Shown one piece after another: positions 7,113-15,347 of a stretch of DNA of 16,341 nucleotides; positions within the stretch are counted from its first letter, which is position 1; every line of letters starts with the position of its first letter. The stretch is from the NCBI GenBank assembly GCA_035455265.1, contig DATIFK010000090.1, positions 1-16,341 on the forward strand. The letters run 5' to 3'. This DNA comes from MGOM01 sp035455265. Its GTDB lineage: Bacteria; Chloroflexota; Anaerolineae; Anaerolineales; E44-bin32. A program made the position numbers and the translations under genes. The notes under the pieces were generated by a model that did not search any database, had not been told where the DNA came from, and saw nothing but the letters and a program-made list of their open reading frames with translations.

Positions 7113-9254
7113 ATGGACGAAACCTCCCCCGGAAACCCTCCCTTCTTTGCCCGTCTGGGCCAGGCCTGGCACAACGCTCGACTGTGGTTCATCCTGGGCC
7201 TCGGCACCGTCGGGATGATCGCGGCCGTCGCCGCCCCCCTCTCCGCCCGAACCGGAACCGTTCAGCTCGCCGGGGGCGACGTGGCCACCCAGGACCTCTT
7301 GGCGCCGTACCCGTTGTCCTTCACCAGCGACAGTCTGACCCAGCAGGCCCGCGCCGAAGCTGCCGATGCGGTCGCGCAGGTCTTCGACCCGCCGGACGCT
7401 TCCGTCGCTCGAAGCCAGCTCGAAAGCTTGAGGGTTCTGCTCACTTTCATCGAGGCGGTCCGGGACGACCGCTACGCCACCCCTGAGCAGCGAGAGGCCG
7501 ACCTGGCTGCGGTCAACTCGCTGCGCATCGATTCGCGCATGGCCCAGGCCCTGCTCAATCTTCCGGAGAGCCGTTGGCAGGCGATCCGAGTCGAGACGAC
7601 GAGCGTGCTCGAACAGGTCATGCGCAACGAGATTCGCGAAGGTCGACTGGAACCGGTGCGGCGTGCCGTGCCGGCCCTGGTGAGCATCACGTTCCCTGAG
7701 GATCAAGCGGCGCTGGTCGCCGAATTGGCGACCGCCTACATCGCCCCCAACTCGCCGTACAACGAGACGGCGACGCAGGCCGCCAGGCGCCAGGCCGAGG
7801 AGGCCGTCGCCCCCGTGGTCAAGAGCTACGCCGCCGGGGAGACCATCGTCGGCCGAGGGGAGATCGTCCAGCCCGTGCATCTCGAGGCGTTGCGCGCCTA
7901 CGGGCTCCTGCGCGCCCCGGAGGCGTGGCGCGAGGTCGCGGTCGACAGCCTGCTGGTCACCGTCCTGGTCGCGGTCCTGGCCTTGTATGTCTACCGCGCC
8001 CATCCAGCGCTGGCCGCCAGCACGCGCATCGCCGTCTTCCTGGCTGTGTCCTTCATCGTGGTGACCCTCACGATGCAGATGATGATTCCCGGTCACACGG
8101 TCTTGCCGTACTTGTTCCCGGCCGCCACCTTGCCGATGCTGTTGGCGGTCGTCTTTGGCCCCGGCATGGGCGTGCTCGGTGCCCTCATCATCGGGGCGCT
8201 GACGGGTTACCTCTCGGCCGGCGGCATCGAGCTGGCGTTCTACGCCGCCCTCAGCGCCGCCCTGGGCGCCCTCATCCTCGGCCGCGCCGAACGCCTGTCA
8301 TCCTTCTTCTGGGCGGGCGTGGCTGCCAGCCTGGCGGCGGCGGCCGTCGTCATCGCCTTCCGATTCAACGATGCCTCCACCGACCTGGTCGGCAAGGCCT
8401 CCCTCTTGGGCGCGGCCGTGGTCAACGGACTCCTCTCGGCCAGCCTGGCCTTCGGTTTGCTGCTCCTGGTGGGCAATCTGCTCGGGATCGTCACCAACCT
8501 GCAATTGATCGAGCTGTCGCGCCCCGACCATCCGCTCCTGCTCTTCATTCTGCGCAACGCGCCGGGTACCTATCAGCACAGCCTGCAGGTGGCCAACCTG
8601 GCCGAGCAGGCGGCGCGGGCCGTCGGCGCCAATGCACTGCTGACGCGCGTCGGCGCTCTGTACCACGACGCCGGCAAAGCGCTGCGACCTCAGTTCTTCA
8701 TCGAGAATCAGACGCCCGAACAGAACATTCACGAACAACTCGACCCGGCCACGAGCGCCAGCCTGATTCAATCCCACGTGCGCGAGGGTCTGGAGCTGGC
8801 GCGCAAGTATCGACTCCCGAGGCAGATCCAGGCCTTCATCCCCGAGCACCACGGCACGATGGAGATGTCCTACCAATACCGCGCCGCCGTCGAGGCCGCC
8901 GGCGGAGAGGAACGGCAGGTGGACCCGAAGGACTTCTCCTACCCGGGGCCTCGCCCCCGATCCAAGGAAACGGCCATCCTGATGCTGGCCGACGGTGTGG
9001 AAGCCAAAGCCCGGGCGGAATTGCCGCACGACGAAGCCGAGATCGAACAGCTGGTGCGCTGGGTCATCCAGGATCGTCTCAGCCGCGGCCAGCTCGATCG
9101 CACCGATCTGACGCTGAGGGATTTGGACACGATCCGTCGCTCGCTGACGATCTCGCTCAAGGGCATCTACCACCCTCGCCTCAAGTACCCCGGGGCCGAA
9201 GAGCAACCGGCGGCCCTGACGCCGCTGGCGGCGCCCACCCCCAAGACGGGATGA
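7113..9254 (+). CDS. pgpH: 7TM-HD phosphohydrolase, PgpH-like (probable c-di-AMP phosphodiesterase)
   Basis: A 713-aa membrane protein with the full PgpH layout. One membrane segment at about residues 24-46 is followed by an extracytoplasmic 7TMR-HDED region (about 47-265). About six more membrane helices follow (about 270-455), then a cytoplasmic HD domain. HD metal and catalytic residues are visible: His489 (TYQHSLQV), His518-Asp519 (LYHDAGK), His579-His580 (EHHGTM) and Asp627 (LADGVEAKAR). Listeria and Bacillus PgpH proteins of similar length hydrolyse c-di-AMP to pApA, so this activity is likely here. No strong ribosome site precedes the ATG, which lies 8 bases after the yqeY stop; coupling to yqeY is probable. 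The stop overlaps the ybeY start (ATGA). PhoH, which often precedes pgpH, is absent. Confidence 0.92.
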   Translation: MDETSPGNPPFFARLGQAWHNARLWFILGLGTVGMIAAVAAPLSARTGTVQLAGGDVATQDLLAPYPLSFTSDSLTQQARAEAADAVAQVFDPPDASVARSQLESLRVLLTFIEAVRDDRYATPEQREADLAAVNSLRIDSRMAQALLNLPESRWQAIRVETTSVLEQVMRNEIREGRLEPVRRAVPALVSITFPEDQAALVAELATAYIAPNSPYNETATQAARRQAEEAVAPVVKSYAAGETIVGRGEIVQPVHLEALRAYGLLRAPEAWREVAVDSLLVTVLVAVLALYVYRAHPALAASTRIAVFLAVSFIVVTLTMQMMIPGHTVLPYLFPAATLPMLLAVVFGPGMGVLGALIIGALTGYLSAGGIELAFYAALSAALGALILGRAERLSSFFWAGVAASLAAAAVVIAFRFNDASTDLVGKASLLGAAVVNGLLSASLAFGLLLLVGNLLGIVTNLQLIELSRPDHPLLLFILRNAPGTYQHSLQVANLAEQAARAVGANALLTRVGALYHDAGKALRPQFFIENQTPEQNIHEQLDPATSASLIQSHVREGLELARKYRLPRQIQAFIPEHHGTMEMSYQYRAAVEAAGGEERQVDPKDFSYPGPRPRSKETAILMLADGVEAKARAELPHDEAEIEQLVRWVIQDRLSRGQLDRTDLTLRDLDTIRRSLTISLKGIYHPRLKYPGAEEQPAALTPLAAPTPKTG

Positions 9255-9697
9255 CGTACGAAATCCGCCTTCGATTTCGCGCCCCATGGCGGACGCTGGC
9301 GCACGTCGCCGGCGCTGCGGCGCGCGCCGCCCTGGCACACCAGCGCGCCCCGCGAGGCGGGCTGACGGTCGTGCTTCAGGACGAGTCCGGGATGAAGCGC
9401 CTCCACGGCGCGTTCGCCGGCGAGCGCGCCCTCACGGATGTACTGTCCTTTCCCGACGGCTCGCTCGACCCCGACACGAAGTCGCGCTACTTCGGCGACA
9501 TCGTCGTCTGCGTGCCGGTGGCCCGGCGTCAGGCGAAACGCGCCCGTCATCCGCTGGAAGATGAGATCCGCCTACTGACCGTCCACGGCGTCCTTCATTT
9601 GCTGGGCTTCGATCACGCCACGGCTTCGGAACGTTCACGCATGTGGTCCGCCCAGGAGGCTGTGCTGAACGCTGGCACGGACCGGGCGAGCGCATGA
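9251..9697 (+). CDS. ybeY: YbeY endoribonuclease / rRNA maturation factor
   Basis: 148-aa YbeY, a zinc-dependent single-strand endoribonuclease needed for 16S rRNA 3'-end maturation and ribosome quality control. The zinc motif HxxxHxxxxxH reads HGVLHLLGFDH near residues 114-124, and the conserved LTDVLSFPDG and YFGDIVVCV blocks lie at the expected places before it. The start is the ATG at 9251, which overlaps the pgpH stop as ATGA; the frame stays open upstream for some 1300 bases but that part is only a shadow of pgpH. The N-terminus (MTYEIRLRFRAPW) is short but fits. The stop overlaps the dgkA start, again as ATGA. Confidence 0.94.
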   Translation: MTYEIRLRFRAPWRTLAHVAGAAARAALAHQRAPRGGLTVVLQDESGMKRLHGAFAGERALTDVLSFPDGSLDPDTKSRYFGDIVVCVPVARRQAKRARHPLEDEIRLLTVHGVLHLLGFDHATASERSRMWSAQEAVLNAGTDRASA

Positions 9698-10080
9698 CCA
9701 CGCCGAGCCGCGCACCTTCCCGCTGGGCCTCGTTCCGCCACGCCATCGCGGGCTGGTGGTATGTCATACGGACCCAGAGAAACGCCTGGGTCCACGCCTC
9801 CGCCACCCTGGCCGTCCTGGCGCTGGCGGCCTGGCTGACTCTGAAGCCGCTGGAATGGGCCCTTCTGATCGTCGCCATCGCCATCGTATGGATGGCCGAG
9901 TTCCTCAACACGGCTCTGGAAGCGGTCGTCGACCTGGCCAGCCCGGAGGCCCATCCGCTGGCACGCGTCGGCAAGGATGTCGGCGCGGCGGCCGTGTTGA
10001 TCGCAGCCTTGGCGGCGGCCGCCGTCGGACTGCTGGTCCTGGGGCCGCAGCTTTGGACGCGCGTGGCGGCCGGTCGCTGA
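9694..10080 (+). CDS. dgkA: Diacylglycerol kinase / undecaprenol kinase family membrane protein
   Basis: 128-aa DgkA-family integral membrane kinase. Gram-positive members phosphorylate undecaprenol to recycle the cell-wall lipid carrier, proteobacterial ones act on diacylglycerol; sequence alone does not decide which applies here. The active-site signature EFLNTALEAVVDL is followed by HPLARVGKDVGAAAVLI, with the conserved Glu, Asn and Asp residues. Three hydrophobic segments (about 33-49, 53-75, 93-118) match the three-helix subunit of the family. The start at 9694 overlaps the ybeY stop (ATGA); an earlier in-frame ATG at 9643 would extend into ybeY and is less likely. Last gene of the yqeY-pgpH-ybeY-dgkA run. 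Confidence 0.93.
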   Translation: MTTPSRAPSRWASFRHAIAGWWYVIRTQRNAWVHASATLAVLALAAWLTLKPLEWALLIVAIAIVWMAEFLNTALEAVVDLASPEAHPLARVGKDVGAAAVLIAALAAAAVGLLVLGPQLWTRVAAGR

Positions 10081-10084
10081 TGGT

Positions 10085-10113
10085 TTGCCCGGCGCGGTCT
10101 TGTGTGCGATAAT
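10085..10113 (+). promoter_or_regulatory. Promoter of the histidine kinase gene
   Basis: TTGCCC (10085-10090) and GATAAT (10108-10113) are separated by 17 bases, and TGC just before the second hexamer makes it an extended -10. Transcription would start near 10120, giving a leader of about 23 bases with AGGGG (10130-10134) 8 bases before the ATG at 10143. This is the best two-part sigma-70-type promoter in the window and separates the kinase from the dgkA operon, which ends 5 bases before the -35. Confidence 0.65.
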
Positions 10114-10142
10114 CCGGCGGCTGTGAGTTAGGGGTTCTCATC

Positions 10143-12692
10143 ATGGTTCAGAGCAGTTCGCGCGGACCGCTTTTCCGTGCGGCGACGGCCTCCTTCGACT
10201 TCCAGAACCCCGCTCTGGCCCTGGGCGGTCTCCTTCGTCTGACCTGCGAGCTGATGACCTCACCCCGGGCCGCCCTGTATGAGTTGGCTGAGGCCGAAGG
10301 GGGATTCAGCCCGCGCTTCGCCCACGGCGTGCCGGTCACGGACTTGGGCCGCCTGGCTTCCGCCAGCGACCATCCCGTCCTGCGCGACGCTCTCGCCAAG
10401 CACCGCGCCGCATCCACCGGCCAGGGCCGATCCGCCTTGGGCCTGCCGCTTGGGCCTGGAACCGTAGCGTGCGCGCCGTGCATCGCAGGTGGTCAGACGG
10501 TCGGCATGCTCTTCGTCGCCACCGACGACCAGCCAGCGTATTCCTCGGAGGCGCTGGAGACCCTCGAGGTCTTGGCCGCCCGCGCTGCCGAGGTCCTGGC
10601 CTTCGCCCGGCAGACCGCATCGCAAAGCTACCTCTTCCACAAGTTGTCCCTGCTGTACCAGGCGGCCCACGACATCTCCGGCACGCGTGACCGTCAGGAA
10701 GCCATTCGCCAGACGGCGGCCTACTTGCTCAAGGCAACCACCGCCGACATGTGCGAGGCCCTGATCCTGGATGAGGGCGAAGGCCTGACCAGCCGCTTCC
10801 GCCAACAACTCGGCAAGTCGCCGCAACAATCCATCGTTACGTTGGTGACCGACCGCATGCCGGACTACCCGGTCCATCGACAGGTCCTGAGCGACCTGCG
10901 CCCGGCCAAGATTTCCTTGACGCCTCCGGAAGGATCAGCCCGCGACCTGGCAATGATGCAGGAAGAGGGCGTCGAGGCCGCCGTGGTCTTCCCCTTGGCC
11001 GCCGGAGCGGACCCTCTAGGGATCGTCCGGCTGCTCTACTCGCAACCGGGTCGGCAGATCAATGAGCAGGAAATGGAGCTGGCCCAGGCGATCATCAATG
11101 TGGGGGCCGTTGGTCTGCAGGATGCCATTCACCTCGAGGCGGCGCAATCGCGCGCCTCACAGCTCCAGGTGCTGAGCGAGATCGGCCGCGAAATGACCTC
11201 GACCCTCGACCTGGAGGTGGCGCTGGAGAACGCCATGCGCCACACGCAGCGCCTGCTCCAGGCGGAGGCCTGCGTCCTGTTTCTGCTCGACGAAGCCGGG
11301 CAGAAGCTCGTGCTCAAAGCCAGCGGCGGAGCCCAGCTGCGCATTCGTGGGGTCGCCATTCGCCTTGAGGAAGGCATCGCCGGCTGGGTGGCGCGCAACC
11401 GCAAGCCGTTGATCGTCAACGATGTCCGGTCGAACCCGCTCTATCACAGCGCCATCGACGGGCAGACCGGCCTGCTGACAACCTCCGTGCTGTGCGTGCC
11501 GCTCGAGACCCGCGGCGAGGCCCTGGGAGTCATCGAGGCCATCAACCACCCGCGCGGCGCCTTCACCGAGTCCGACCAGCGCGTGCTGCAGAACGTCGCC
11601 TCGTGGGCCGGCATTGCCGTGGATAACGCCAACCTGTTCCGCCGAGTCGCGGAAGAGCGCAGCCGCCTCGAGACGACTCTGGTGGAGACGGCCGATGCCG
11701 TCGTGCTGACCGACCGCAGCGGCAAGACGATCCTGGTCAACAAGGCCGCCGGGCAGGCGTTCCGCATCAACGTCGAGCTGGCCACGGGCCGCCCGGCCCA
11801 GGAGATCTTCGTCGGCCACCCTCTCGGCGACCTGCTCACCCGCGATGACATCACCCTGCCGACGACCATGGAAATCACGACGCCGACCGACCGCGTCCTC
11901 TACGCCACCATCAGCCAGGTGACGGACGTCGGGCGTGTGGCGGTCATGCAGGACATCACCGCCCTCAAACAGATCGACCGCATGCGGTCGCAGCTTCTGG
12001 GGACGGCCGCCCATGACCTCAAGAACCCTTTGAACGCCATCCGCCTGGGCGCCGACCTGATCCACGACGCCCCGCTGAGCGATCAACAGCGCAAGGCCCT
12101 CAACATGATGCAGCGGGCAACCGACAGCATGACGCATCTGATCACCGGCCTGCTGGAAACGATCCGGGTCGAGTCGACTTCCAACATCGCCCTCGAACCC
12201 TGCCAGATCAACGACCTGATCCGCCATGCCATCGAAGACCTGCGGCCCCTGGCCGAGAAGCGCAACCAGACGGTCGACTACCACCCGCCCGAAGAATCGC
12301 TGCTGATCATGGGCGACCCGAGCCGCCTGACCTCGGTCATGTCGAACCTGCTCAGCAACGCCATCAAGTTCACCCCTTCCGGCGGACGCATCCGCGTTTC
12401 GGCCCGCTGGGACGACGAGGAAGTGGTCGTCAGCGTCAGCGACAACGGCCCCGGCATCCCCGACGACGAGGTCCCGCGCGTCTTCGAGCACCTCTTCCGA
12501 GGCCGCCTCGCCGTGCAGGATCCGTCGAACCCCATCGAAGGCACCGGGCTCGGCCTGGCTCTGGCCAAGACGGTCATCGAGCAACACGGCGGCCGCATTT
12601 GGGTCAACAGCCAGGAAGGCAAGGGCAGCACGTTCTACTTCGCCCTGCCGCGCGAGCCTACTCCGAAGACGGGCTCTTTGCGCAAGGATTAG
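10143..12692 (+). CDS. Sensor histidine kinase, GAF-GAF-GAF-PAS-HisKA-HATPase
   Basis: 849-aa histidine kinase. No membrane segment is seen, so it senses inside the cell. Domains in order: weak GAF (about 15-155), second GAF-like unit starting YLFHKLSLLYQAAHDISGT (about 160-325), clear third GAF (about 340-495, with GIAGWVARNRKPLIVNDV), PAS (about 505-605, starting LVETADAVVLTDRSGKTILVN), HisKA with H-box AAHDLKNPLNAIRLGADLI and probable phospho-acceptor His624, and HATPase_c with N-box MSNLLSNAIKF (about 730-742), G1 DNGPGIPD (about 766) and G2 GTGLGLALAKTVIEQHGG (about 800). All kinase motifs look intact, so it should be active. No response regulator is encoded on either side, making it an orphan here. 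The GAF ligand cannot be told. It has its own promoter. Confidence 0.93.
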   Translation: MVQSSSRGPLFRAATASFDFQNPALALGGLLRLTCELMTSPRAALYELAEAEGGFSPRFAHGVPVTDLGRLASASDHPVLRDALAKHRAASTGQGRSALGLPLGPGTVACAPCIAGGQTVGMLFVATDDQPAYSSEALETLEVLAARAAEVLAFARQTASQSYLFHKLSLLYQAAHDISGTRDRQEAIRQTAAYLLKATTADMCEALILDEGEGLTSRFRQQLGKSPQQSIVTLVTDRMPDYPVHRQVLSDLRPAKISLTPPEGSARDLAMMQEEGVEAAVVFPLAAGADPLGIVRLLYSQPGRQINEQEMELAQAIINVGAVGLQDAIHLEAAQSRASQLQVLSEIGREMTSTLDLEVALENAMRHTQRLLQAEACVLFLLDEAGQKLVLKASGGAQLRIRGVAIRLEEGIAGWVARNRKPLIVNDVRSNPLYHSAIDGQTGLLTTSVLCVPLETRGEALGVIEAINHPRGAFTESDQRVLQNVASWAGIAVDNANLFRRVAEERSRLETTLVETADAVVLTDRSGKTILVNKAAGQAFRINVELATGRPAQEIFVGHPLGDLLTRDDITLPTTMEITTPTDRVLYATISQVTDVGRVAVMQDITALKQIDRMRSQLLGTAAHDLKNPLNAIRLGADLIHDAPLSDQQRKALNMMQRATDSMTHLITGLLETIRVESTSNIALEPCQINDLIRHAIEDLRPLAEKRNQTVDYHPPEESLLIMGDPSRLTSVMSNLLSNAIKFTPSGGRIRVSARWDDEEVVVSVSDNGPGIPDDEVPRVFEHLFRGRLAVQDPSNPIEGTGLGLALAKTVIEQHGGRIWVNSQEGKGSTFYFALPREPTPKTGSLRKD

Positions 12693-12704
12693 CTCGCCTG
12701 TGGT

Positions 12705-12788
12705 CAGTGGTCAGCGGTGAGTTGTCAGTGGCCAGTGATTCCCACCCCAACGGATCACTGACCACTGGCCACCCACCGCCGGCCACTG
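12705..12788. repeat. Heptad inverted repeat 3 (35-base arms, 14-base loop)
   Basis: Left arm 12705-12739 and right arm 12754-12788 match over 35 positions with 29 identities and no gaps, around a 14-base loop (12740-12753). The arms are built from TCAGTGG-like 7-base units (CAGTGG, TCAGCGG, TCAGTGG, CCAGTGA), GC-richer relatives of the units in the two other repeats. It fills nearly all of the 107-base gap between the histidine kinase stop and the hydrolase-ligase start. In RNA two of the mismatches become G-U pairs, giving a long stem, so it may end or stabilise the kinase transcript. No T-run follows. Confidence 0.82.
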
Positions 12789-12799
12789 GGTGAGGGACC

Positions 12800-15319
12800 A
12801 TGCGGATTGACGTCGAGCTCTACCGCCGTCGAGTCGGGCTCGACGGCGGGCGCCATTCGCTCTCGGCCATCGATATCGCCCCCGAAAACTCACGCCGGAC
12901 CCTCGTCTTCCTCCATGGCTTCGGAGGCAACGCCCGGCAGTGGGTGTATCAACTCATCCACTTCTCCGAACGCGACCGGGTCATCGCCCTCGACCTGCGC
13001 GGCCACGGCGAGTCGAGCCGGCCGGACGGCCCCTACGACGTCGCAACTCTCGTGAAGGACCTGGAACAGGCGTTGCCCGCCCTGGACCTCTCGGGGCGAT
13101 TCGTTCTGGTCGGCCACTCCTTCGGCAGCGCCCTGGCCGTCGAGTATGCCCTGCGGCATCCGGAGCGCATCGAGGGCCTGGTTCTGATCTCGGCCTCCAG
13201 CGAGTTCCCTCTGGCATGGCATTTGCGCTGGGCCTTACGGCTTCCGGTCTTCCTGTTGAACTTGGCATACCCCTTCATCCCCAGCCTCAAGGCGCCGCCT
13301 CGCGTCCTCAAGCGCTTCCATCGGGAGGCCCTGTCGATCTGGAGAGGCTGGGACAAGTTCGCGCAACTCGAGCCGCCGACTCTCGTCCTGCGTGGGCATC
13401 GCGACCGGGTCTTCGCCCGCGCCTACTTCGAGAAGGTGGCACAGGCCATCCCGCGTGCCGAGGACGTCAACGTCGGCGCCTCCGGTCACATGGTCATGCT
13501 GGAGCGCCGGGACGCGGTGAACCGTGCCATCGAGCGCTTCCTGGGCGCCGGCCGCCGGTCCAGCTGGCGCGACGAACGTCGCGACCACAAGCTGTTGCGC
13601 GACCGTCCGTGGTTGGCCAGCTACGATGAAGGTGTCCCGTTCACCATCGCCGTCCCGCCGATCCGCGTCGACGACTTTCTGGCTTCGGCGGCGCGGCGCT
13701 TCCCTCTGCGACCGGCGATCCATTTCTACGGACTCCACATGACCTACCGCCGTCTCGAGGGAGAGGCCAACCGCTTCGCTCGGGCCCTGATCGACGCCGG
13801 GGTCCAGCCCGGTGACCGCGTCCTGCTGCTTCTCCCCAATTTGCCCCAGCTTCCGGTGTGCTTCTTCGGCACGCTGAGGGCCGGCGCCGTCGCCGCCTTC
13901 GCCACACCGCTGTCGGAACCCGACGAATTGCTGAGGCAGATTCGCGATTCGGGCGCCGCCGTTCTGGTGACGCTCTCCCAACACGCCGATCTGGCGGCGC
14001 GGGCGATGCGCGAGACGGGACTGCGCCGAGTCATCCTTACCAGCATCTGGGAGTACCTGCCGTGGGGCCAGGCGATGGCGCTGCGGCTCCGAACCCGGGG
14101 CCAAATGGATCCGCCACGCCGGCTCCCCCCTGGCTTTTCGCTCTACTCGCGGCTGCTGTACACGCGCTCCCACAAGCCGCCCGAGGCGCTCGCCGGGCCC
14201 GATGCCGTCGCCGTCCTCCAGTACACCGGAGGGACGACCGCCGAACCGAAGGGCGTCATGCTCAGTCACCGCAACCTGGTCGCCAACGCCCTCCAGACTC
14301 GGCATTGGCTCCCCGACGTTCGCGAAGGCGGCGAGGTCATCCTGTCCGTTCTACCCTTCTCCCACATCTATGGGCTCATGACCGCGCTCATCATCCCGGT
14401 GACGATGGCAGGTTCCATGGTCATCCTGCCGACCTTCGTCACCCAGGACGTCCTGCAAGCCGTCCGGCGGCACCGCCCGACTCTCTTTCCCGGTGTCCCG
14501 ACGATGTACACCGCCATCAACGACTTCCCGGGGGTGCGTCACTACGGCGTCGGCTCCATCCGCGCCTGTATCTCCGGCGCCGCGCCCCTACCCGTTGAGG
14601 TCCAGGAAGCTTTCGAGCGGCTGACGCGCGGGCGACTGGTGGAGGGCTATGGATTGACCGAAGCCGGCCCGGTGACGCATGCCAATCCGTTCACCGGCAT
14701 GCGCAAGGTGGGTTCGATCGGGGTGCCGCTGCCGAGCACGGAGGCCAAGATCGTCGACCTGTCCCGCGGACACGATCTGCCACCGGGGAAGATCGGCGAG
14801 CTTGCCGTTCGCGGCCCTCAGGTGATGCAGGGATACTGGAATCATCCCAAGACGACCCGCGAGACCATCACCCGCAGCGGATGGCTGCTGACCGGAGACC
14901 TGGCACGGCAGGACGCCGACGGCTATTTCCAGATCATCGCCCGAAAGAAGGAGATGATCCTGGCGGGGCGCTACCAGGTCTACCCGCGCGACATCGAGGA
15001 AGTCCTGTACGAGCACCCGAAGGTGCGCGAGGCTGCCGTCGTCGGCGTCCAGGCCCCGCGCTGGCCGTGGCAGAAGGTCAAGGCCTACGTCGTCCTGCGC
15101 AAGGGGGAAGAGGCCAGCGAAACCGAGTTGATCGCCTTGTGCCGAAGGCGGCTGGAAAGCTACGCCGTCCCGTGGAAGATCGAGTTCGTCGACGATCTCC
15201 CCAAGTCGTTCGTCGGCAAGGTATTGCGTCGAGTGCTGATCGAACGGTCAGAGGCCGACCTTCAGATCCCGGAAGCCACGGATCGTCGCCGCGGGCGGCC
15301 TGTCCGCCGACAGACCTGA
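12800..15319 (+). CDS. Fusion: alpha/beta hydrolase (N) with long-chain acyl-CoA ligase (C)
   Basis: 839 aa with two complete enzymes. Residues 1-250 are an alpha/beta hydrolase: oxyanion motif LHGFGG (38-43), nucleophile Ser107 in GHSFGS, Asp202 in GHRDRVF, His230 in GASGHMVM. Residues about 270-820 are an AMP-forming acyl-CoA ligase: ATP loop YTGGTTAEPKG (475-485), YGLTEAGP (617-624), the hinge region TGDLARQDADGYFQIIARKKE (698-718), and Lys807 in PKSFVGKVLRR for adenylation. The central part (TSIWEYLPWGQAMALRL) resembles FadD/LcfA-type fatty acyl-CoA synthetases. The ligase would activate fatty acids; the hydrolase could release them from an ester or thioester. The start is ATG at 12800 with GGGTGAGG upstream. 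One uninterrupted frame, so the fusion is not a frameshift artefact. The order resembles OleBC fusions, but OleB uses Asp as nucleophile. Confidence 0.92.
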   Translation: MRIDVELYRRRVGLDGGRHSLSAIDIAPENSRRTLVFLHGFGGNARQWVYQLIHFSERDRVIALDLRGHGESSRPDGPYDVATLVKDLEQALPALDLSGRFVLVGHSFGSALAVEYALRHPERIEGLVLISASSEFPLAWHLRWALRLPVFLLNLAYPFIPSLKAPPRVLKRFHREALSIWRGWDKFAQLEPPTLVLRGHRDRVFARAYFEKVAQAIPRAEDVNVGASGHMVMLERRDAVNRAIERFLGAGRRSSWRDERRDHKLLRDRPWLASYDEGVPFTIAVPPIRVDDFLASAARRFPLRPAIHFYGLHMTYRRLEGEANRFARALIDAGVQPGDRVLLLLPNLPQLPVCFFGTLRAGAVAAFATPLSEPDELLRQIRDSGAAVLVTLSQHADLAARAMRETGLRRVILTSIWEYLPWGQAMALRLRTRGQMDPPRRLPPGFSLYSRLLYTRSHKPPEALAGPDAVAVLQYTGGTTAEPKGVMLSHRNLVANALQTRHWLPDVREGGEVILSVLPFSHIYGLMTALIIPVTMAGSMVILPTFVTQDVLQAVRRHRPTLFPGVPTMYTAINDFPGVRHYGVGSIRACISGAAPLPVEVQEAFERLTRGRLVEGYGLTEAGPVTHANPFTGMRKVGSIGVPLPSTEAKIVDLSRGHDLPPGKIGELAVRGPQVMQGYWNHPKTTRETITRSGWLLTGDLARQDADGYFQIIARKKEMILAGRYQVYPRDIEEVLYEHPKVREAAVVGVQAPRWPWQKVKAYVVLRKGEEASETELIALCRRRLESYAVPWKIEFVDDLPKSFVGKVLRRVLIERSEADLQIPEATDRRRGRPVRRQT

Positions 15320-15347
15320 GCGGTGCGGTCAACCACAGAGGCAACGA

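Noticed and set aside
7925..9250. Long upstream extension of the ybeY frame
   Set aside because: Only the last 148 codons are YbeY; the rest is an Arg/Pro/Gly-rich shadow of pgpH, and the ATG at 9251 with ATGA overlap is the natural start.
11157..12587. 476-codon minus-strand frame opposite the histidine kinase
   Set aside because: It mirrors the kinase core codon by codon; no motif, no ribosome site and no promoter seen.
12800..15319. Naming the fusion OleBC
   Set aside because: The hydrolase half has a Ser nucleophile in GHSFG and a standard Ser-Asp-His triad, unlike the Asp nucleophile of OleB, and no other ole gene is in the window.
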